Positions 42,828 through 52,210 of a stretch of DNA of 52,291 nucleotides are shown here, piece after piece. This DNA comes from Lederbergia sp. NSJ-179 (lineage in GTDB: Bacteria > Bacillota > Bacilli > Bacillales > Bacillaceae_C). A program made the translations under genes and the position numbers. Position 1 is the stretch's first letter. Each line of letters begins with the position of its first letter. The stretch covers positions 1 through 52,291 of the forward strand of contig NZ_JALIFP010000029.1 in NCBI RefSeq assembly GCF_022867885.1, written 5' to 3'. The notes beneath the pieces are model-generated. The model was not told the origin of the DNA, did no database searches, and worked only from the letters and a program-made list of their open reading frames with translations.

Positions 42828-43787
42828 TTAATCTTTCCATTTCAACTGACAAGCGGTTCTTATTTTTTTCAATAACTGTTGTTGTTCTTGTGTACGTTGC
42901 TGGGCCTCCTGCAATGAAATTTCTTGGAAGCGAACTCGATCACCAGGTCGCATTTGACTTAAGCGGGGGAGATCACAGGTCATAACCTCCCCGATTTTCG
43001 GGTATCCACCTGTTGGTTGTCGATCCGCCATTAAAATAATTGGTTGTCCTTTCGGTGGGACCTGAATGGAGCCAAAGGCAGTGCCTTCCGTGATCAGTTC
43101 CTGTGAATCTTTCCAATTTAGCACAGGCCCAGATAATCGATACCCCATTCGATCAGAATGAGGTTCAATGGTAAAAGATTCAGACTCAAAAAGTAGCAGG
43201 GACTCCTTTGTAAACCAATCATATTGCCGGCCTTTTATAAAATGAATGGGTATGATATTTTCTCTTATATAATTCCTTGCATGACTAGGTAAACCCCAGA
43301 GCGCATGATGAAAATCCGAGCTCTCTTTTACAGGAAGAATATCTCCTTTTTTTAAGGCTCTCCCGCAAATTCCTCCCATTCCAGTCCTCATATCTGTGCT
43401 ATAGCTATTAAGGACTTTTTCGATAAAAAAACCACCTTTTACGGCAAGATAAGTCCTTGTCCCATCCTTAGCATAGCTGAATGTGAGAATATCGCCTTTT
43501 TGAACAAAAATCGGCTTTCCTATCTCCATTCTCCGGCCATTCCACTCTGCCCCCATATCAGCGCCGAAAATAGCAAGGATAAGATTCTTCTGAATTTTCA
43601 ATGTAGGGCCGCGGAAAGCCATTTCTATGACTGCTTCATTTTCATCATTGTCAAGAACGAAGTTGGCAAGTCTTGCTGCCCAATGATCCATGGCACCGCA
43701 AACAGAAATGCCATAACTTTGCCATCCATGTCTCCCAAGGTCTTGTATCGTTGTTTGCATTCCCGCTTTGATCACTTGAATCGTCAT
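42828..43787 (-). CDS. pxpC: 5-oxoprolinase subunit PxpC (KipA-like)
   Basis: A protein of 319 residues of the biotin-dependent carboxyltransferase/KipA family: [20 protein letters not shown] at the start, then [43 protein letters not shown] and [12 protein letters not shown]. With PxpB it forms the ATP-dependent part of 5-oxoprolinase. In B. subtilis KipA also counters the KipI inhibitor of kinase KinA. It overlaps pxpB by four bases and ends 14 bases before pxpA. Confidence 0.95.
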   Translation of the reverse strand: MTIQVIKAGMQTTIQDLGRHGWQSYGISVCGAMDHWAARLANFVLDNDENEAVIEMAFRGPTLKIQKNLILAIFGADMGAEWNGRRMEIGKPIFVQKGDILTFSYAKDGTRTYLAVKGGFFIEKVLNSYSTDMRTGMGGICGRALKKGDILPVKESSDFHHALWGLPSHARNYIRENIIPIHFIKGRQYDWFTKESLLLFESESFTIEPHSDRMGYRLSGPVLNWKDSQELITEGTAFGSIQVPPKGQPIILMADRQPTGGYPKIGEVMTCDLPRLSQMRPGDRVRFQEISLQEAQQRTQEQQQLLKKIRTACQLKWKD

Positions 43788-44479
43788 GGTCTCCCCTCCA
43801 AATCGTGAAATTCCTTCTTACTGATAGCGATAAATCGAATGTAATCACCAGGTAGTAGAAAAGTGGGAGGCTGTTGATCCTGATTAAAAAGCTTGTAAGG
43901 TGTCCTGCCAATAATTTGCCAGCCACCTGGGGAAGCTAAGGGATAGATTCCAGTTTGTCCCCCTGCAATGCCAACGGAGCCAGCAGGAATTTTTGTGCGT
44001 GGAGAAGACCGTCTACGTACCGCTATTCTTGAATCCATGCCACCAAGAAAGGGAAACCCCGGTGTAAACCCTAAGAAATAGACAGGATACTCTCTATTTG
44101 TATGAATATGAACCACTTCTTGGACGGAAAGTCCCCTAAAATCAGCTACATATTTGAGATCCATCGCATACGGCTCCTCATAGCAAACAGGAATTTCTTT
44201 TACCTGTTTCTTTTCCAATCTAAGGGAAAAAGTGGGGTGAAGTTGTTGGATGTACCTTTTCAATGTTTCATATGGATTGGAAGATGCGATAGACCTTAGA
44301 TTATAAAAAATAGTAAGTGTCGTGTAGGCTGGGACAATGTCCATTACGCCGGGAAGAGCTGCCGCTTCAATCGCTTTTTTCCAACTAAGAATCTTCCGGT
44401 TCGTATCCAGATTAATGGAATCTCCAAATTCCATGACTAAAGCTTCCTCACCCAATGGAGAAAATTTTATAGAGTCCAT
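43784..44479 (-). CDS. pxpB: 5-oxoprolinase subunit PxpB (KipI-like)
   Basis: A protein of 231 residues of the KipI/allophanate hydrolase subunit 1 family: FSPLGEEALVMEFGD, PVCYEEPYAMDLKYVADFRG, YFLGFTPGFPFLGGM and the closing GGWQIIGRTPYKLFN. It forms a complex with PxpC. The B. subtilis homologue KipI inhibits the sporulation kinase KinA, so a link to sporulation control is possible. It is the promoter-proximal gene of the operon; GAAAGGGTG precedes the ATG. Confidence 0.94.
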   Translation of the reverse strand: MDSIKFSPLGEEALVMEFGDSINLDTNRKILSWKKAIEAAALPGVMDIVPAYTTLTIFYNLRSIASSNPYETLKRYIQQLHPTFSLRLEKKQVKEIPVCYEEPYAMDLKYVADFRGLSVQEVVHIHTNREYPVYFLGFTPGFPFLGGMDSRIAVRRRSSPRTKIPAGSVGIAGGQTGIYPLASPGGWQIIGRTPYKLFNQDQQPPTFLLPGDYIRFIAISKKEFHDLEGRP

Positions 44480-44620
44480 GCTTTCACCCTTTCAACGCGG
44501 TCTATATCTACTATACCAAGAGTAGCAATGCTTTTATAGGGAGATGGAGCCAAAAATAGATGTCAATACTTTTAATTTATGACACTTTACCAAATGTGGG
44601 AGGGAAATTCATAAAAAAAA

Positions 44621-45075
44621 TGGCTCTTCGCTATTTAATGTTGTAAACAGCTTACTAGCGCGTATTTATTCCGATGATTTTTATTATTGTGCATTGCACC
44701 GAGAAACGAGTGGGTTAAGGGGAAAGGGCGAGTTACGATACTCACTCCCCATTCACCCTGTAACATAGATAAACCTAAAAGAGGTGACAGCGGGCCGATT
44801 GGCTGTGCCCGAAATCGAAGAAAAAGAAGCAAGAGGTAACAGCGGACTGGTTGGCTGTGCCCGAAACCGGAGAAAAACGTGAACAAAGTAACAGCGAACA
44901 GAATAGCTGGCTCTTCGCTATTTAGTCCTTGATAAACAGTTAACTAGCCATCATTTATTTCTATGATTTTCCTGTTCGTCTCCATGTTGTTACATTGCTG
45001 CTGACTAGAGCAAAATCAAAGCGGACAAGGGATAAGTTCGATTACTCGCTCTAAAATTCAACTCCTGTAACATAA
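44621..45075. repeat. Composite repeat: 150-bp direct duplication flanking a tandem array
   Basis: Two imperfect direct copies start TGGCTCTTCGCTATTTA (near 44621 and 44910) and end TGTAACATA.ATAA (near 44770 and 45070). Between and partly within them lies the 52-bp tandem array 44781-44911. No gene is seen in 44480-45366. The copies differ at many positions, so the duplication is not recent. Confidence 0.7.
44781..44911 (+). repeat. 52-bp tandem repeat, about 2.5 copies
   Basis: The units begin GAGGTGACAGCGG (44781), GAGGTAACAGCGG (44833) and AAAGTAACAGCG (44885), an exact period of 52. The first two share TTGGCTGTGCCCGAAA and GAAAAA. The third runs directly into the second copy of the flanking duplication. 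Confidence 0.8.
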
Positions 45076-45366
45076 ATAACCGCCCAGAATTTAATGCCTT
45101 TATGAAAATTGATCCTAAACAATAAATAATGAGGAAGCAAAAATATTATTGCAGTCCACGTATCCTTCTTTCAACTTACTGAAAATATAATCTTTTTAAC
45201 TTTTTTCAAAAAGAGAGAAACTTTTTTATTTGTATGACGTCTATAGTTATATAGTCGAAAAAAGGAGGGAAGGAAGATTAGTTAGATTTTTGTTTTTTCA
45301 CTTATTTTAGCTAATTATCAATGGATAAAGTGAAAACTTTTAAATTATTAGGAGGGAATAGTAAAA

Positions 45367-46071
45367 ATGAGATCACTAAAAATACCATTTATATTGTCGC
45401 TAATCCTATCTATGTTTGCGTTTTCCGGTGTATCCGCTTTCGCAGAATCAGAGAATTTGAATTCCATTGATATGGGAAACAATGGTTTTTCTGAAGACTG
45501 CAATATTCACGATTTTATATCGGAAGCTGACGAAAAACAAGCACAAATTAATGAAGATGGATCTAAAACTATTAAGATTACAGATTCGAAAACTTTGGAA
45601 GAGATAGAATCTACCAGAGGGAAAAAATACCCAGATAAGAAATTAAGAGAAATCGAAATTAAACTCTTTCCGGAAGCTGAGATACAAGACCACGGTGATC
45701 TAGTTACTCCACAAGCCCTTGCATCAGTTAAGCAAACAGGTCTTAGAGATGCTTGTGGTGCTAATCTTCTTAGAAAATCAACTGGAACAGGTACATTTTC
45801 AATGTCTATATCGGAATCGGTCACAACGCAAGTTAGTGGTGGACTTGGTGTTAATATAAAAGTTATAAATGCAAGTTTAGGAACAAGCATAAGTAGCACA
45901 GTTACCGTTACAGATAGTACATCTTATACTGCTCCAAAAGGTGAGATTGGTGTAATAGAAGCATATCCTAGTTTAAAAATTTTAGATTATGATGCGTACT
46001 ATGCAGGGGTAAAAACTGGAAGTGGTAATGTCACGTATGCCGTAGGAGTATGTTGGAATAAATATTACTAA
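45367..46071 (+). CDS. Secreted protein of unknown function
   Basis: A protein of 234 residues with a signal peptide (SLKIPFILSLILSMFAFSGV, cut after AFA). An acidic, lysine-containing middle region (about 30-125) is followed by a Ser/Thr/Gly/Val-rich beta segment (SMSISESVTTQVSGG, SLGTSISSTVTVTDSTSYTA) and a tyrosine-rich end with CWNKYY. The alternating pattern recalls the insertion region of aerolysin-type toxins, but I see no family motif that settles it. Three cysteines could form a disulfide. AGGAGGG precedes the ATG. It is far more AT-rich than the core genes. Confidence 0.7.
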   Translation: MRSLKIPFILSLILSMFAFSGVSAFAESENLNSIDMGNNGFSEDCNIHDFISEADEKQAQINEDGSKTIKITDSKTLEEIESTRGKKYPDKKLREIEIKLFPEAEIQDHGDLVTPQALASVKQTGLRDACGANLLRKSTGTGTFSMSISESVTTQVSGGLGVNIKVINASLGTSISSTVTVTDSTSYTAPKGEIGVIEAYPSLKILDYDAYYAGVKTGSGNVTYAVGVCWNKYY

Positions 46072-46078
46072 GTTTAAT

Positions 46079-46124
46079 AAAAAAGAAACTATCATGTATG
46101 TTATTGTGATAGTTTCTTTTTTTC
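46079..46124. terminator. Bidirectional terminator
   Basis: AAAAGAAACTATCA (46081-46094) pairs with TGATAGTTTCTTTT (46107-46120), with T-rich sequence outside on both strands. It serves the secreted-protein gene and overlaps the 3' end of the convergent small gene. Confidence 0.85.
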
Positions 46125-46361
46125 ACTTTTATAAAGGAAAATTATAGTGATTATGATTAGGGCTATAGAAAAAACAATGGATATTCGTAAAAGTTTTATG
46201 ATGTATTCAAAAATAGAAAGGGTATTAAATATCTTAGTATCTTGTGGAGTATTAACAATTTCTGTTTGCGAAGTGAAAAGAATTCCAATAAACAATCCTA
46301 AAACAAAACCATAGATGCCTGATTTTATTAATCTATTTTCGATTTTCTTTAAAAAATTCAT
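46101..46361 (-). CDS. Small two-pass membrane protein
   Basis: A protein of 86 residues with two hydrophobic segments (about 18-32 and 52-75), a basic N-terminus (MNFLKKIENRLIKS) and a lysine-rich tail. The size and layout suit an immunity-type protein, and it faces the secreted-protein gene tail to tail. No family is recognised. GGAAGGAA precedes the ATG. Confidence 0.55.
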   Translation of the reverse strand: MNFLKKIENRLIKSGIYGFVLGLFIGILFTSQTEIVNTPQDTKIFNTLSIFEYIIKLLRISIVFSIALIIITIIFLYKSEKKKLSQ

Positions 46362-46849
46362 AAATTCCTTCCTTTCCCTTTCTTAATGTAAAAAACACTT
46401 TTTTTTGTCTAAAATCTTTTTAACACAACTAAAAAGTCACATAAGTTTTCTACTATTATAGAACAAAAAGATGAGAATACACAATAGTTTACTGCCATTT
46501 CCTTTTTACCTGGAGTATTCGCATATTCGCAATTCCTTTTAGACGACCAATTTAGGTATCTTTTCACGGCTTCTTTTGAGGTATCATCAACATCCAGAAG
46601 AATATCTTCTTTAGAGAAACACATAAATATAATTACTTGCAAGAGTTAAGTTAATCACTTAATTTCCGGTCCAGTCTTTTCAACATCCGAATATCACATA
46701 AGTTTTGACACATTTAGATTTAGGGCACAGAAGAGAGGCTGGGACATTACCAAATGCTCACCAGCCTTCCACTTAGGACTTTATAAATTACATGTGACGC
46801 ATGTAATATTGTCAACATACTGAATGTCAATCCACACTATAGGTTGAAT
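46362..46849. other. Gene-free stretch
   Basis: AT-rich sequence without a supported gene. A minus-strand frame (46409-46642) has no ribosome binding site and no recognisable domain. AGGCTGG (46736-46742) and CCAGCCT (46771-46777) form a hairpin without a T run. Confidence 0.4.
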
Positions 46850-47698
46850 TTAACCAACAGAATAATACACAATCGCTAATACAATGGCTAAAATAATCCG
46901 GTAAATCGCAAACGGACGCAATTTCACTCGGTTAATGAGGGCGAGGAAAAAACGAATGGAGACCCAGGCAAAGACAAAAGCACTGATAAATCCGACGATA
47001 AAAAAGGGCAAGACATCCAGTGTCAACACATCCCACTTTTTCAAAAGGGAAACCGCACTGGCACCAAACATGATCGGAACAGCCATGATGAAAGTGAAAT
47101 CTGCTGCTGCACGATGGTTTAACCCCATTAAGACACCACCCGAAATCGTAGCGCCTGATCGGGAAAATCCTGGCCATAGGGCAATACACTGAAATAGACC
47201 AATAAAGAAAGCTTGCCGATATGTAATTTCATCTAGGGAAGCTCCATGAAAATCTCGATTTTTCTTTGCCTTCCAATCGGCTGCCATCATAAGAATAGCC
47301 CCTGCTATTAAGGCCAATAGGACGGGTCCGATCCGAAACAAATGGTGGTCAATGAAATCTTCAAAAGCAAACCCAATAACAGCGGCGGGAATAAGACCGA
47401 CAATGACGTGAGAAAGCTTTAAGCGCGAATGATTTGGAACGGGGCTTGTCCGTCCAATATTGACTCCCACCAAACTCCATAAACGCGACCAAAAAACAAT
47501 GACAACGGCCATAATAGACCCTAATTGAATGACAACTTTAAATGTATTGGCCACTTCCTGTGAACCTAATAATCTAGCCGATTTAAAAAGCATATCATCT
47601 ACAATGATCATATGACCCGTAGATGAGACAGGGGCGAATTCTGTCATCCCTTCCACGAATCCTAGAATAAGTGCGACAATCCAATCACGAATATCCAT
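46850..47698 (-). CDS. uppP: Undecaprenyl-diphosphatase UppP (BacA)
   Basis: A membrane phosphatase of 282 residues that recycles the lipid carrier for peptidoglycan and teichoic acid synthesis and gives bacitracin resistance when abundant. Motif 1 is GFVEGMTEFAPVSSTGHM (the first motif of the family often reads EGLTEFLPVSSTGH) and motif 2 is PGFSRSGATISGGVL. Eight membrane segments are predicted. ATG at 47698 is preferred over TTG at 47704 because GGGGAG lies six bases upstream. Confidence 0.95.
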   Translation of the reverse strand: MDIRDWIVALILGFVEGMTEFAPVSSTGHMIIVDDMLFKSARLLGSQEVANTFKVVIQLGSIMAVVIVFWSRLWSLVGVNIGRTSPVPNHSRLKLSHVIVGLIPAAVIGFAFEDFIDHHLFRIGPVLLALIAGAILMMAADWKAKKNRDFHGASLDEITYRQAFFIGLFQCIALWPGFSRSGATISGGVLMGLNHRAAADFTFIMAVPIMFGASAVSLLKKWDVLTLDVLPFFIVGFISAFVFAWVSIRFFLALINRVKLRPFAIYRIILAIVLAIVYYSVG

Positions 47699-48013
47699 GG
47701 GCAACTCCCCTCATTATAATTTTAGATATAAACAAATATAGTTTTTATCTCTACCTGAATTCCCAATCTTTCATGGGCGTCCTTTATTCAGTTTACACGA
47801 CCTTAAGGAAAAAAAGAACATATTTATCAATGAGGTAATTGCGATGTCTCACACCTCAAGTGAGACAAGGGGTTAAGGAGAGACCAGAATTTATTTTCCC
47901 CCAAAATGTGACGGTATAATGCACTTTTAAGAGAAGGGAATGGAAAAAATTCGAAAATCCACCCCAAAATGCAAAAAAACAGATGAAACCTTGCCCTATA
48001 AGGTTTAAAATAG
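47699..48013. other. Gene-free stretch upstream of uppP
   Basis: It should hold the uppP promoter (AT-rich, minus strand near 47705-47760). GTCTCAC (47846-47852) and GTGAGAC (47860-47866) form a perfect hairpin, and the rest to 48013 is probably the end of the decayed IS4-type element. Confidence 0.4.
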
Positions 48014-48819
48014 TTAGTAACCACAAAAACCATTAAACCTTTTTAACTCCCGAAGACCTTGTTGGTGGCTAACATCTATCCCATATACAAGCACAAGACG
48101 GATGGGACGCTTTCCCGCTGTGATCTTCACATTGAGGTGGCTTACGTAAATGTTTTCTTTTTGACTTTCCCGTTTTCCTTAAAGTTTGAGCGTCGTTTTG
48201 ATCTTTCCCTTCCGTGAATCACGCAGCACTGTGGATTTAAACCATTTCCTTTTCCAAAAGATCTTGCGATTCTCGGTTTATCGGACGATATACTGCTGCT
48301 TTTTTTGATGCATAAAGTCAAATAGAGCATTCATGTCGTACCCTCGGTCAAAGACAAATGTTGCGTTCCTTTTGGGCTGTTTCTGGTTGGCACTCAACCC
48401 GACGATTTCTGTGACGTGGTATCCTTTTTCTATCTTGTGGTCTTTGCTGGAGCCATCCCTGACTTTCCCCAGTACTTCGAATGCCCGCCCATGTGGTTTA
48501 ATGACATCCGAATCATCCACCATAATGAGGGATCTTTTCCCAATGCCTTCACCGATTTTTGTGTGTAGCGAGAAAGGATAGTTGAAGACAGTGAACGCCC
48601 TAAATTCCGGCTTAATCGTTCAATGGTATTTTTAACCTGGACGGACTTATTTAAAGCGCCGGCAATGTCTTTGAGGATGATACTACCGGACTTTAATATA
48701 CCCTAGATGGGGCTGGATCACGAATTCGGATTCCACCTGACTCGCTTTTGATACGATACTTTTCGCGAATTGAACGGATTTACGTTTTACTCGGTACACA
48801 TCTGTGAAGGATGGAACAT
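48014..48819 (-). pseudogene. IS4-family transposase, multiply frameshifted
   Basis: Starting after AAGGAGGCCTT, fragments in different frames join into one transposase: YVPSFTDVYRVKRKSVQFAK, then SIILKDIAGALNKSVQVKNT, then SLIMVDDSDVIKPHG with the first catalytic aspartate, GYHVTEIVGLSANQKQP and TFVFDRGYDMNALFDFMH with the second. At least two frameshifts and an internal deletion between NQKQP and the FDRGYD block destroy the gene. The right part resembles the DDE_Tnp_1 end. It is inactive. Confidence 0.8.
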
Positions 48820-49168
48820 AAGGCCTCCTTAAAGTTGTTTAGTAACGTTTTAGCTGGTACTAAAATTATACCAAACAACTAGGGGCCTTTTTGTTGTTTC
48901 CACCCCGAGTTTCGCCCCATTTCCGTGTTTTTATTGAAAAATCACCTCTTGAAATGAAGCCTACTCAGTCACCTCTTGATTTTTTGCTGAAACTCAAAAA
49001 CCCTTTTTAAGCCGCTTTTAACGTTATCCCTTTTCCCAATTGCTTTATATGAGTTCGATCTATATTCTAAGCCGCATCTAAAATTTTGCACTGACTAGAG
49101 GACTACACGGTCGATCTGCTTGGATATAATGTCAACAACTGATCCTCCTATATTAAGAAGATGTAAAT
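48820..49168. other. Gene-free stretch beyond the IS4 remnant
   Basis: The first 90 bases contain AAGTTGTTTAGT and its imperfect inverse CCAAACAACT, and probably include the promoter end of the IS4-type element. No gene or other feature is recognised in 48910-49168. Confidence 0.35.
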
Positions 49169-50344
49169 CTATTTCCTCGCTAACATTTGCTTTTTCTCCC
49201 TTTGACGGACCAATAAAAGTATTGCAGCTATTAATATAACAGCAAACACACTAAGAAAGAAAACACCATTCTCAAAGGTGATACTTGGGTTATCCGACTG
49301 ATATGCCATTAAGTTTGTGACCACATCCGCACCTGATAAATAGGTAAAAGGATTAAGATGAATCATCGAATTCAACACATCTAATGATTTGAGCACCATT
49401 GAGGAACCTATAATAAAGACAACTGTTATAAGTAGCGTAATCAATTTGTTCTTTGCAAAATAACTAATAATCGAAACAAGTAAAACAATGTTAAGTATAC
49501 TTAGAGCATGTAAAGTCAATGTTTTGGCAATGATAATCCATACAGGAACAGTTGCTACTGTATCAAGTGAATAAAGTAGAATCGGGTATCGGAAACTTCC
49601 TGTTCCAGTGATAATACTAGCTAATACAAAACTTATAAACAACGTAATTATATATACGCATACAGCAAACAATGTACAATACAAGATTTTTCTCAATGTG
49701 GTTCTTATATAACCACTTGGAAGAAGTAAATCAATATTAAATCCTTGTTTATACGTATTCACAAAAATCTCTGATAAAAAAACGGATAAGATAAGCGCGA
49801 AAAAAACCGGAAAGATAGAATCCATGATTCGATACACATAATTAAAACCAAATCTTTCATATCCTTCTGTATCAGGTTCATGATCAAGGGCTGCTAATTG
49901 CTCATATAACACTTTTTCTTGTTTTAGGGCAAATACATGGTCTTCTGGAAACAAATCTCCTCCTGCCTTTTCGTTTACATGTAAATGTCTATTAATAATT
50001 TCAATAGAATAACTTAAAGCTTTTGACCATTCCTTTTGATCAGCTAACTCCAGAATTTTTTCGTTCCATTCCTTTTGTTCCAATGCATCTTGTAATCCCC
50101 CTTTAAAACTCTCAATGTCGTCTTCAGAATATTTCACGTCATCATTTAATATATTCTCATAATATTCTTCTAACTCAATTGTTGTGTTATGATGATCTTT
50201 TACTTGACCTAAATAACTATAAAAATCTCCTGTATTGAGGTTTAAAATATATAACCCAACAATTCCTAAAAATAAAAGCAATAATAAAAGTACATTATTT
50301 CGATTTTTAAATGTTTTATTTAATAGAAGTTTATAATAATACAA
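49169..50344 (-). CDS. ABC-2 type transporter permease
   Basis: A membrane protein of 391 residues. One membrane segment (about 17-36) is followed by an extracellular domain of about 140 charged residues (HHNTTIELEEYYENI and beyond), then five to six further segments and a basic tail. This build is seen in permeases for peptide export or immunity. The ATPase gene lies four bases upstream. The cluster is AT-rich and lies next to a small secreted-protein gene, so export of, or protection from, that peptide is the best guess. Confidence 0.78.
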   Translation of the reverse strand: MYYYKLLLNKTFKNRNNVLLLLLLFLGIVGLYILNLNTGDFYSYLGQVKDHHNTTIELEEYYENILNDDVKYSEDDIESFKGGLQDALEQKEWNEKILELADQKEWSKALSYSIEIINRHLHVNEKAGGDLFPEDHVFALKQEKVLYEQLAALDHEPDTEGYERFGFNYVYRIMDSIFPVFFALILSVFLSEIFVNTYKQGFNIDLLLPSGYIRTTLRKILYCTLFAVCVYIITLFISFVLASIITGTGSFRYPILLYSLDTVATVPVWIIIAKTLTLHALSILNIVLLVSIISYFAKNKLITLLITVVFIIGSSMVLKSLDVLNSMIHLNPFTYLSGADVVTNLMAYQSDNPSITFENGVFFLSVFAVILIAAILLLVRQREKKQMLARK

Positions 50345-50348
50345 TGTT

Positions 50349-50996
50349 TTAATCCTCCATCTCCTTGTTGATCAGCTTCAAAGATCTATCCTCCATCTCA
50401 TAGATATAATCACAAACAGAGTATACGCTATCATTTTGATGAGAAGAGAATAAAACACATGCGCCATTATTTTTAGCCCTTATTATGAATTTTTCAAATA
50501 GTTTTAAGCTTTTTGTATCTAAACCTATTGTTGGTTCATCTAAGAGTAAGTACGCTGCACCGCTGATACCATACATGGAAAGAAGTACCTTCTGTTTCAT
50601 TCCCAGAGAGTATTTTCTAATTGGTAGTTTTATATAGTTATCCATTTCCCAAAAAGCAATAAGCTCGTTTATAGTCATATAAGGATTATTCTTCCAAGTA
50701 AATTCAATAAATTTTAAATAATCCCATCCTGATATATTTAAATCTAACCATTCGGAAGTCTCATAATAGAATAACTGTCTTTTACTTTCTACTAAATCAA
50801 GCGTCTTATCTTCCTCTTGAATAGAAATAGATCCCGTAGATTCACTTCGAAGACCACTTATTGTTCTTAAAAGAGTTGTTTTTCCACTACCGTTTCTAGC
50901 AGACAAACCGTAAACGACACCCTTTTCTAGGTCCATATTTGCCCCATATAGCAATCTTTCCCTCGTAATTAGGTCTAAATTTTGTATTTTTAGCAT
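50349..50996 (-). CDS. ABC transporter ATP-binding protein
   Basis: An ATPase of 215 residues with a slightly altered Walker A (SARNGSGKTTLL, where Ala replaces the first Gly), signature YSLGMKQKV and Walker B YLLLDEPTIGLD, followed by the switch region LFSSHQN, in which Gln follows His. It drives the ABC-2 permease encoded four bases downstream. The short length and SLGMKQ signature fit bacteriocin-export or immunity ATPases. AAAGGA lies 18 bases before the ATG, a long spacer. Confidence 0.85.
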   Translation of the reverse strand: MLKIQNLDLITRERLLYGANMDLEKGVVYGLSARNGSGKTTLLRTISGLRSESTGSISIQEEDKTLDLVESKRQLFYYETSEWLDLNISGWDYLKFIEFTWKNNPYMTINELIAFWEMDNYIKLPIRKYSLGMKQKVLLSMYGISGAAYLLLDEPTIGLDTKSLKLFEKFIIRAKNNGACVLFSSHQNDSVYSVCDYIYEMEDRSLKLINKEMED

Positions 50997-51050
50997 TGCC
51001 CACTACTCATTCCTTTAGAATTCTTTATTTACAAAAAAATGTCATTTCTG

Positions 51051-51130
51051 TTACATTTCCCCTCAATTAATAGTATAATCTAACTAATTAGGTAGATAGG
51101 TAAATGAATATATACTTTACTTTTATCTAC
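51051..51130 (+). promoter_or_regulatory. Promoter and leader hairpin of the small secreted-protein gene
   Basis: TTACAT (51051-51056) and TATAAT (51074-51079) are separated by 17 bases. Just after the expected start, GTAGATA (51092-51098) with GTAAA (51100-51104) pairs with TTTAC (51116-51120) and TATCTAC (51124-51130). This hairpin may be an operator or stabilise the message. Confidence 0.6.
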
Positions 51131-51169
51131 TATTTGTGTCAAAAAACATAGTAAAGGAGGGGTAGATCA

Positions 51170-51541
51170 ATGGAAAAATTCAAAAGATTTTTTCACGTTT
51201 TTGTGGTATGTAGCCTGTTAATAACTGGTGGCATTGCTGTCGGTGCCGAAACAGCTTCTGCTAAAGAAGTTATTAAAACTTCTGACCAGAAAAAGAATAA
51301 AATTACAGGTAAATATGGAAACGCTTTTAACTACGTTTATTTCAATGTTCCAAGTAGTGCGTATCTGTGTACTAGAACTGAAGTAAAAATTGATACTGGC
51401 ATTATAAATGACACCTATAGATCATACTGGATTTACTATAGTTCTTCTACAGGAAAATATTACCTTAATACATCACTCCAAGTGCCGCTGTCAAAAATGG
51501 CAGTAGCACTTGACTATAATCTAAAAATTATAGTTATCTAG
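51170..51541 (+). CDS. Small secreted protein, candidate bacteriocin-like peptide
   Basis: A protein of 123 residues with a signal peptide (FFHVFVVCSLLITGG, cut after ASA near residue 31). The mature part of about 92 residues is rich in Tyr, Asn, Ser and Thr (NAFNYVYFNVPSSAYLC, RSYWIYYSSSTGKYYLN) with one cysteine. No known bacteriocin motif is matched. It is divergent from a two-gene ABC transporter, an arrangement seen for secreted peptides and their immunity or export systems. AAAGGAGG lies ahead of the ATG. Confidence 0.65.
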   Translation: MEKFKRFFHVFVVCSLLITGGIAVGAETASAKEVIKTSDQKKNKITGKYGNAFNYVYFNVPSSAYLCTRTEVKIDTGIINDTYRSYWIYYSSSTGKYYLNTSLQVPLSKMAVALDYNLKIIVI

Positions 51542-51553
51542 AAGGTGATCGTA

Positions 51554-51640
51554 ATGATTAAGGAAACTAATTTTCCCTTTTCCTCAAAAAATCCCCAAGT
51601 TAAACTAATCCCCATCCCATTGACGGATATAATTTTATAA
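51554..51640 (+). CDS. Short ORF downstream of the secreted-protein gene
   Basis: A frame of 28 codons (MIKETNFPFSSKNPQVKLIP...) starts 12 bases after the previous stop with GAAGGTG six bases upstream. It could be a real small peptide or the stump of a gene cut off downstream. No homology is recognised. Confidence 0.35.
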   Translation: MIKETNFPFSSKNPQVKLIPIPLTDIIL

Positions 51641-51972
51641 AAGATATAGACAGAAGAGGAATCTACGTTGGCTTATGCAAGCGGGTGCCAGTTTAGCTAA
51701 AACTTTCTTACACTTTTTTATATTCGTTTTACTTATACGACCACCTTCTCGAAGCAGGAGGCTTTTGACATAAGTGTCGACGACTCAAGTCTTATCTAAG
51801 GCTGAAGTCCAGCTCAAAGTATGAAGGCTAATGCATACTCAATATTTAGACTAAACTCATTCATCAATCTTGATGATTTCATTAATCGGAATTTTCCTTC
51901 AACAAACTTTTCACAAAAAATCCTTTATAATGGTTTGGTGGTAGTAAACTATCCAAATCCAATATAAAGAAC
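51641..51972. other. Gene-free stretch with a degraded repeat piece
   Basis: Bases around 51668-51712 (TTGGCTTATGCAAGCGGGTG, then AGTTTAGCTAAAACTTTC) look like a decayed inner part of the dispersed hairpin repeat. Nothing else is recognised before the IS4 fragment; a TATAAT at about 51928 may be its old promoter. Confidence 0.35.
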
Positions 51973-52089
51973 ATGTCAATGAATAAGTTTACACAAAAAA
52001 CATCATTTGAACAATGGCTTTCACCCATTTCTAACGATTTATTTAAGGAACAAGTGAAGACCTTAAACTACTATACAAAGAAACTTTAA
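51973..52089 (+). pseudogene. IS4-family transposase N-terminal fragment
   Basis: The frame MSMNKFTQKTSFEQWLSPIS and 18 more residues (ending LNYYTKKL) matches the start of IS4-type transposases common in Bacillus, which read on with a KLL/FAQLQ-type block. Here it stops with TAA at 52087-52089 and no continuation is seen; a transposon end begins about 40 bases later. Confidence 0.65.
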
Positions 52090-52124
52090 TATGGACTCGT
52101 TCTGAAAATTACAGATCTTTCCGA

Positions 52125-52165
52125 ACGGGAAAGCCCACTTCTTCAGAGGTGGGATGAAAGTGAGG
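52125..52165 (+). mobile_element. Hairpin end of an IS200/IS605-type element
   Basis: CCCACTTC (52134-52141) pairs with GAGGTGGG (52146-52153), including one G-T pair, and is followed by ATGAAAG. Hairpins of the form GCCCAC...GTGGGAT are typical of IS605-group ends. The promoter and ORF that follow suggest a left end, but it could be a leftover right end. Confidence 0.45.
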
Positions 52166-52210
52166 ATGAATTAGCAAGGCTTTAGAATGTAAATAAATTC
52201 AACAGTTGGG

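Noticed and set aside
46409-46642. Minus-strand open frame of 77 codons
   Set aside because: No ribosome binding site and no recognisable family; a decayed gene is possible but cannot be supported.
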